A stretch of 7,081 nt of DNA from Candidatus Methanomethylophilaceae archaeon (GTDB lineage Archaea; Thermoplasmatota; Thermoplasmata; Methanomassiliicoccales; Methanomethylophilaceae). The stretch's first letter is position 1; each line of letters starts with the position of its first letter. This document shows positions 6,519 through 7,081 of this stretch, piece after piece. The notes beneath the pieces were generated by a model. That model did no database searches. It was given only the letters and a program-made list of their open reading frames with translations, and was not told the DNA's origin. Location of the stretch: the NCBI GenBank assembly GCA_017616575.1, contig JAFZXW010000168.1, positions 1 to 7,081 of the forward strand. Reading direction: 5' to 3'. A program made the translations under genes and the position numbers.

Positions 6519-7081
6519 ATGGTAGAGATGATAGACGGCGGCGTGACGACCCCTCAGGGGTTCAAAGCCGCAGGAGTCCACAGCGGAGTGAAGTACCGCT
6601 CCCTGGACCTCGGGCTGCTGTATTCCGAGGTCCCCGCGAGCGCCTTCGCAGGGTTTACGAGCAACAACGTCAAGGCCGCCCCGGTGCAGGTCATGATGAA
6701 GGAGAACTCCCCCACGCTCTCGGCGGTGGTGGTCAACAGCGGGAACGCCAACGCCCTCACCGGCCGCCGCGGGATCGAGGACGCCATCTCCATGAAGCAG
6801 GCGGTCGCCAACGAGCTAAGCCTGGACCCCGTCCAGGTGGGGGTCATGTCCACCGGCCTGATCGGACGTTTCATGGACATGCACAAGATCCGCTACGGCA
6901 TATCCCGCGCGGCCAAGGAGCTGAGCGTCGGCAGGGAGGCGGACAACCTCCTGGCCGAGGCCATAATGACCACGGACACGATTAAGAAGGAATGCGCGGC
7001 CCGCGTCCGCCTCCGCGACGGAACCCTGGTGTATATAGGTGCGATATCCAAAGGCAGCGGGATGATCTCGCCACACATGAA
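6519..7081 (+). CDS. argJ: Glutamate N-acetyltransferase / ornithine acetyltransferase, 3' end cut by the window
   Basis: ArgJ transfers the acetyl group from N-acetylornithine back to glutamate, recycling it; some versions also use acetyl-CoA. The first 187 codons are visible and open to the window edge. The N-terminus has the typical GGVTTPQGFKAAGVHSG and FTSNNVKAAPV, then VNSGNANALTG (72-82) and the oxyanion-hole region STGLIG (111-116). The last visible residues are SKGSGMISPHM, just short of the Thr at which the precursor normally cleaves itself, so the catalytic Thr and the whole beta chain lie outside the window and bifunctionality cannot be judged. NALTG replaces the more familiar NACTG or NAFTG, probably an ordinary variation. 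A weak AGGGGT at 6504-6509 may help ribosome binding. The ATG four bases after argC suggests cotranscription; an in-frame ATG at 6528 is an alternative start. Confidence 0.95.
   Translation, partial: MVEMIDGGVTTPQGFKAAGVHSGVKYRSLDLGLLYSEVPASAFAGFTSNNVKAAPVQVMMKENSPTLSAVVVNSGNANALTGRRGIEDAISMKQAVANELSLDPVQVGVMSTGLIGRFMDMHKIRYGISRAAKELSVGREADNLLAEAIMTTDTIKKECAARVRLRDGTLVYIGAISKGSGMISPHM

Overview
The window looks like chromosomal DNA from a fairly GC-rich archaeon. A methanogen-like member of the Thermoplasmatota (for example Methanomassiliicoccales) fits best, but this is inference. The supporting signs are TATA-like boxes about 25 bases ahead of, or at a near-leaderless distance from, first genes; frequent AGG (Arg) and ATA (Ile) codons in GC-rich genes; a 4Fe-4S/nitroreductase fusion; an AAA ATPase of the DUF4143 type; and an archaeal-style split arginine cluster. 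No rRNA or tRNA gene is present to settle the taxonomy.

The left part (1-2365) is an accessory-looking segment on the plus strand. It opens with three perfect tandem copies of a 32-bp unit, each carrying a 14-bp perfect palindrome, plus a 12-bp partial copy. These run directly into the TATA-like box of an AAA ATPase gene (145-1722). That gene is followed, with a 185-bp same-strand overlap, by a ferredoxin-nitroreductase flavoprotein gene (1538-2365).

The middle (1888-5063, minus strand) is argG-argH, the last two steps of arginine synthesis, joined by a one-base TGATG stop/start overlap. The recognisable part of ArgH ends near 2400, but its reading frame stays open to 1888, antisense across the end of the nitroreductase gene. 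The ATPase frame also overruns its expected end. Both overruns lie at the edges of the nitroreductase gene, so they may mark a recombination junction, gene decay, or base-level sequence errors.

A 434-bp AT-richer region (5064-5497) separates argG from the divergent argC-argJ genes. It holds one promoter-like box facing each way and a marked cluster of TGTC/GACA words, two pairs of which form dyads. It is a plausible shared control region. argC (5498-6514) and argJ (from 6519, cut by the window edge) give the reductase step and the acetyl-recycling transferase. Together the four arg genes cover N-acetylglutamyl-phosphate reduction, acetyl transfer from acetylornithine to glutamate, and citrulline to arginine through argininosuccinate.

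I do not see a convincing wholly new system. The points most worth a second look are the palindromic repeat array before the ATPase, the overrunning argH frame, and the TGTC/GACA cluster.
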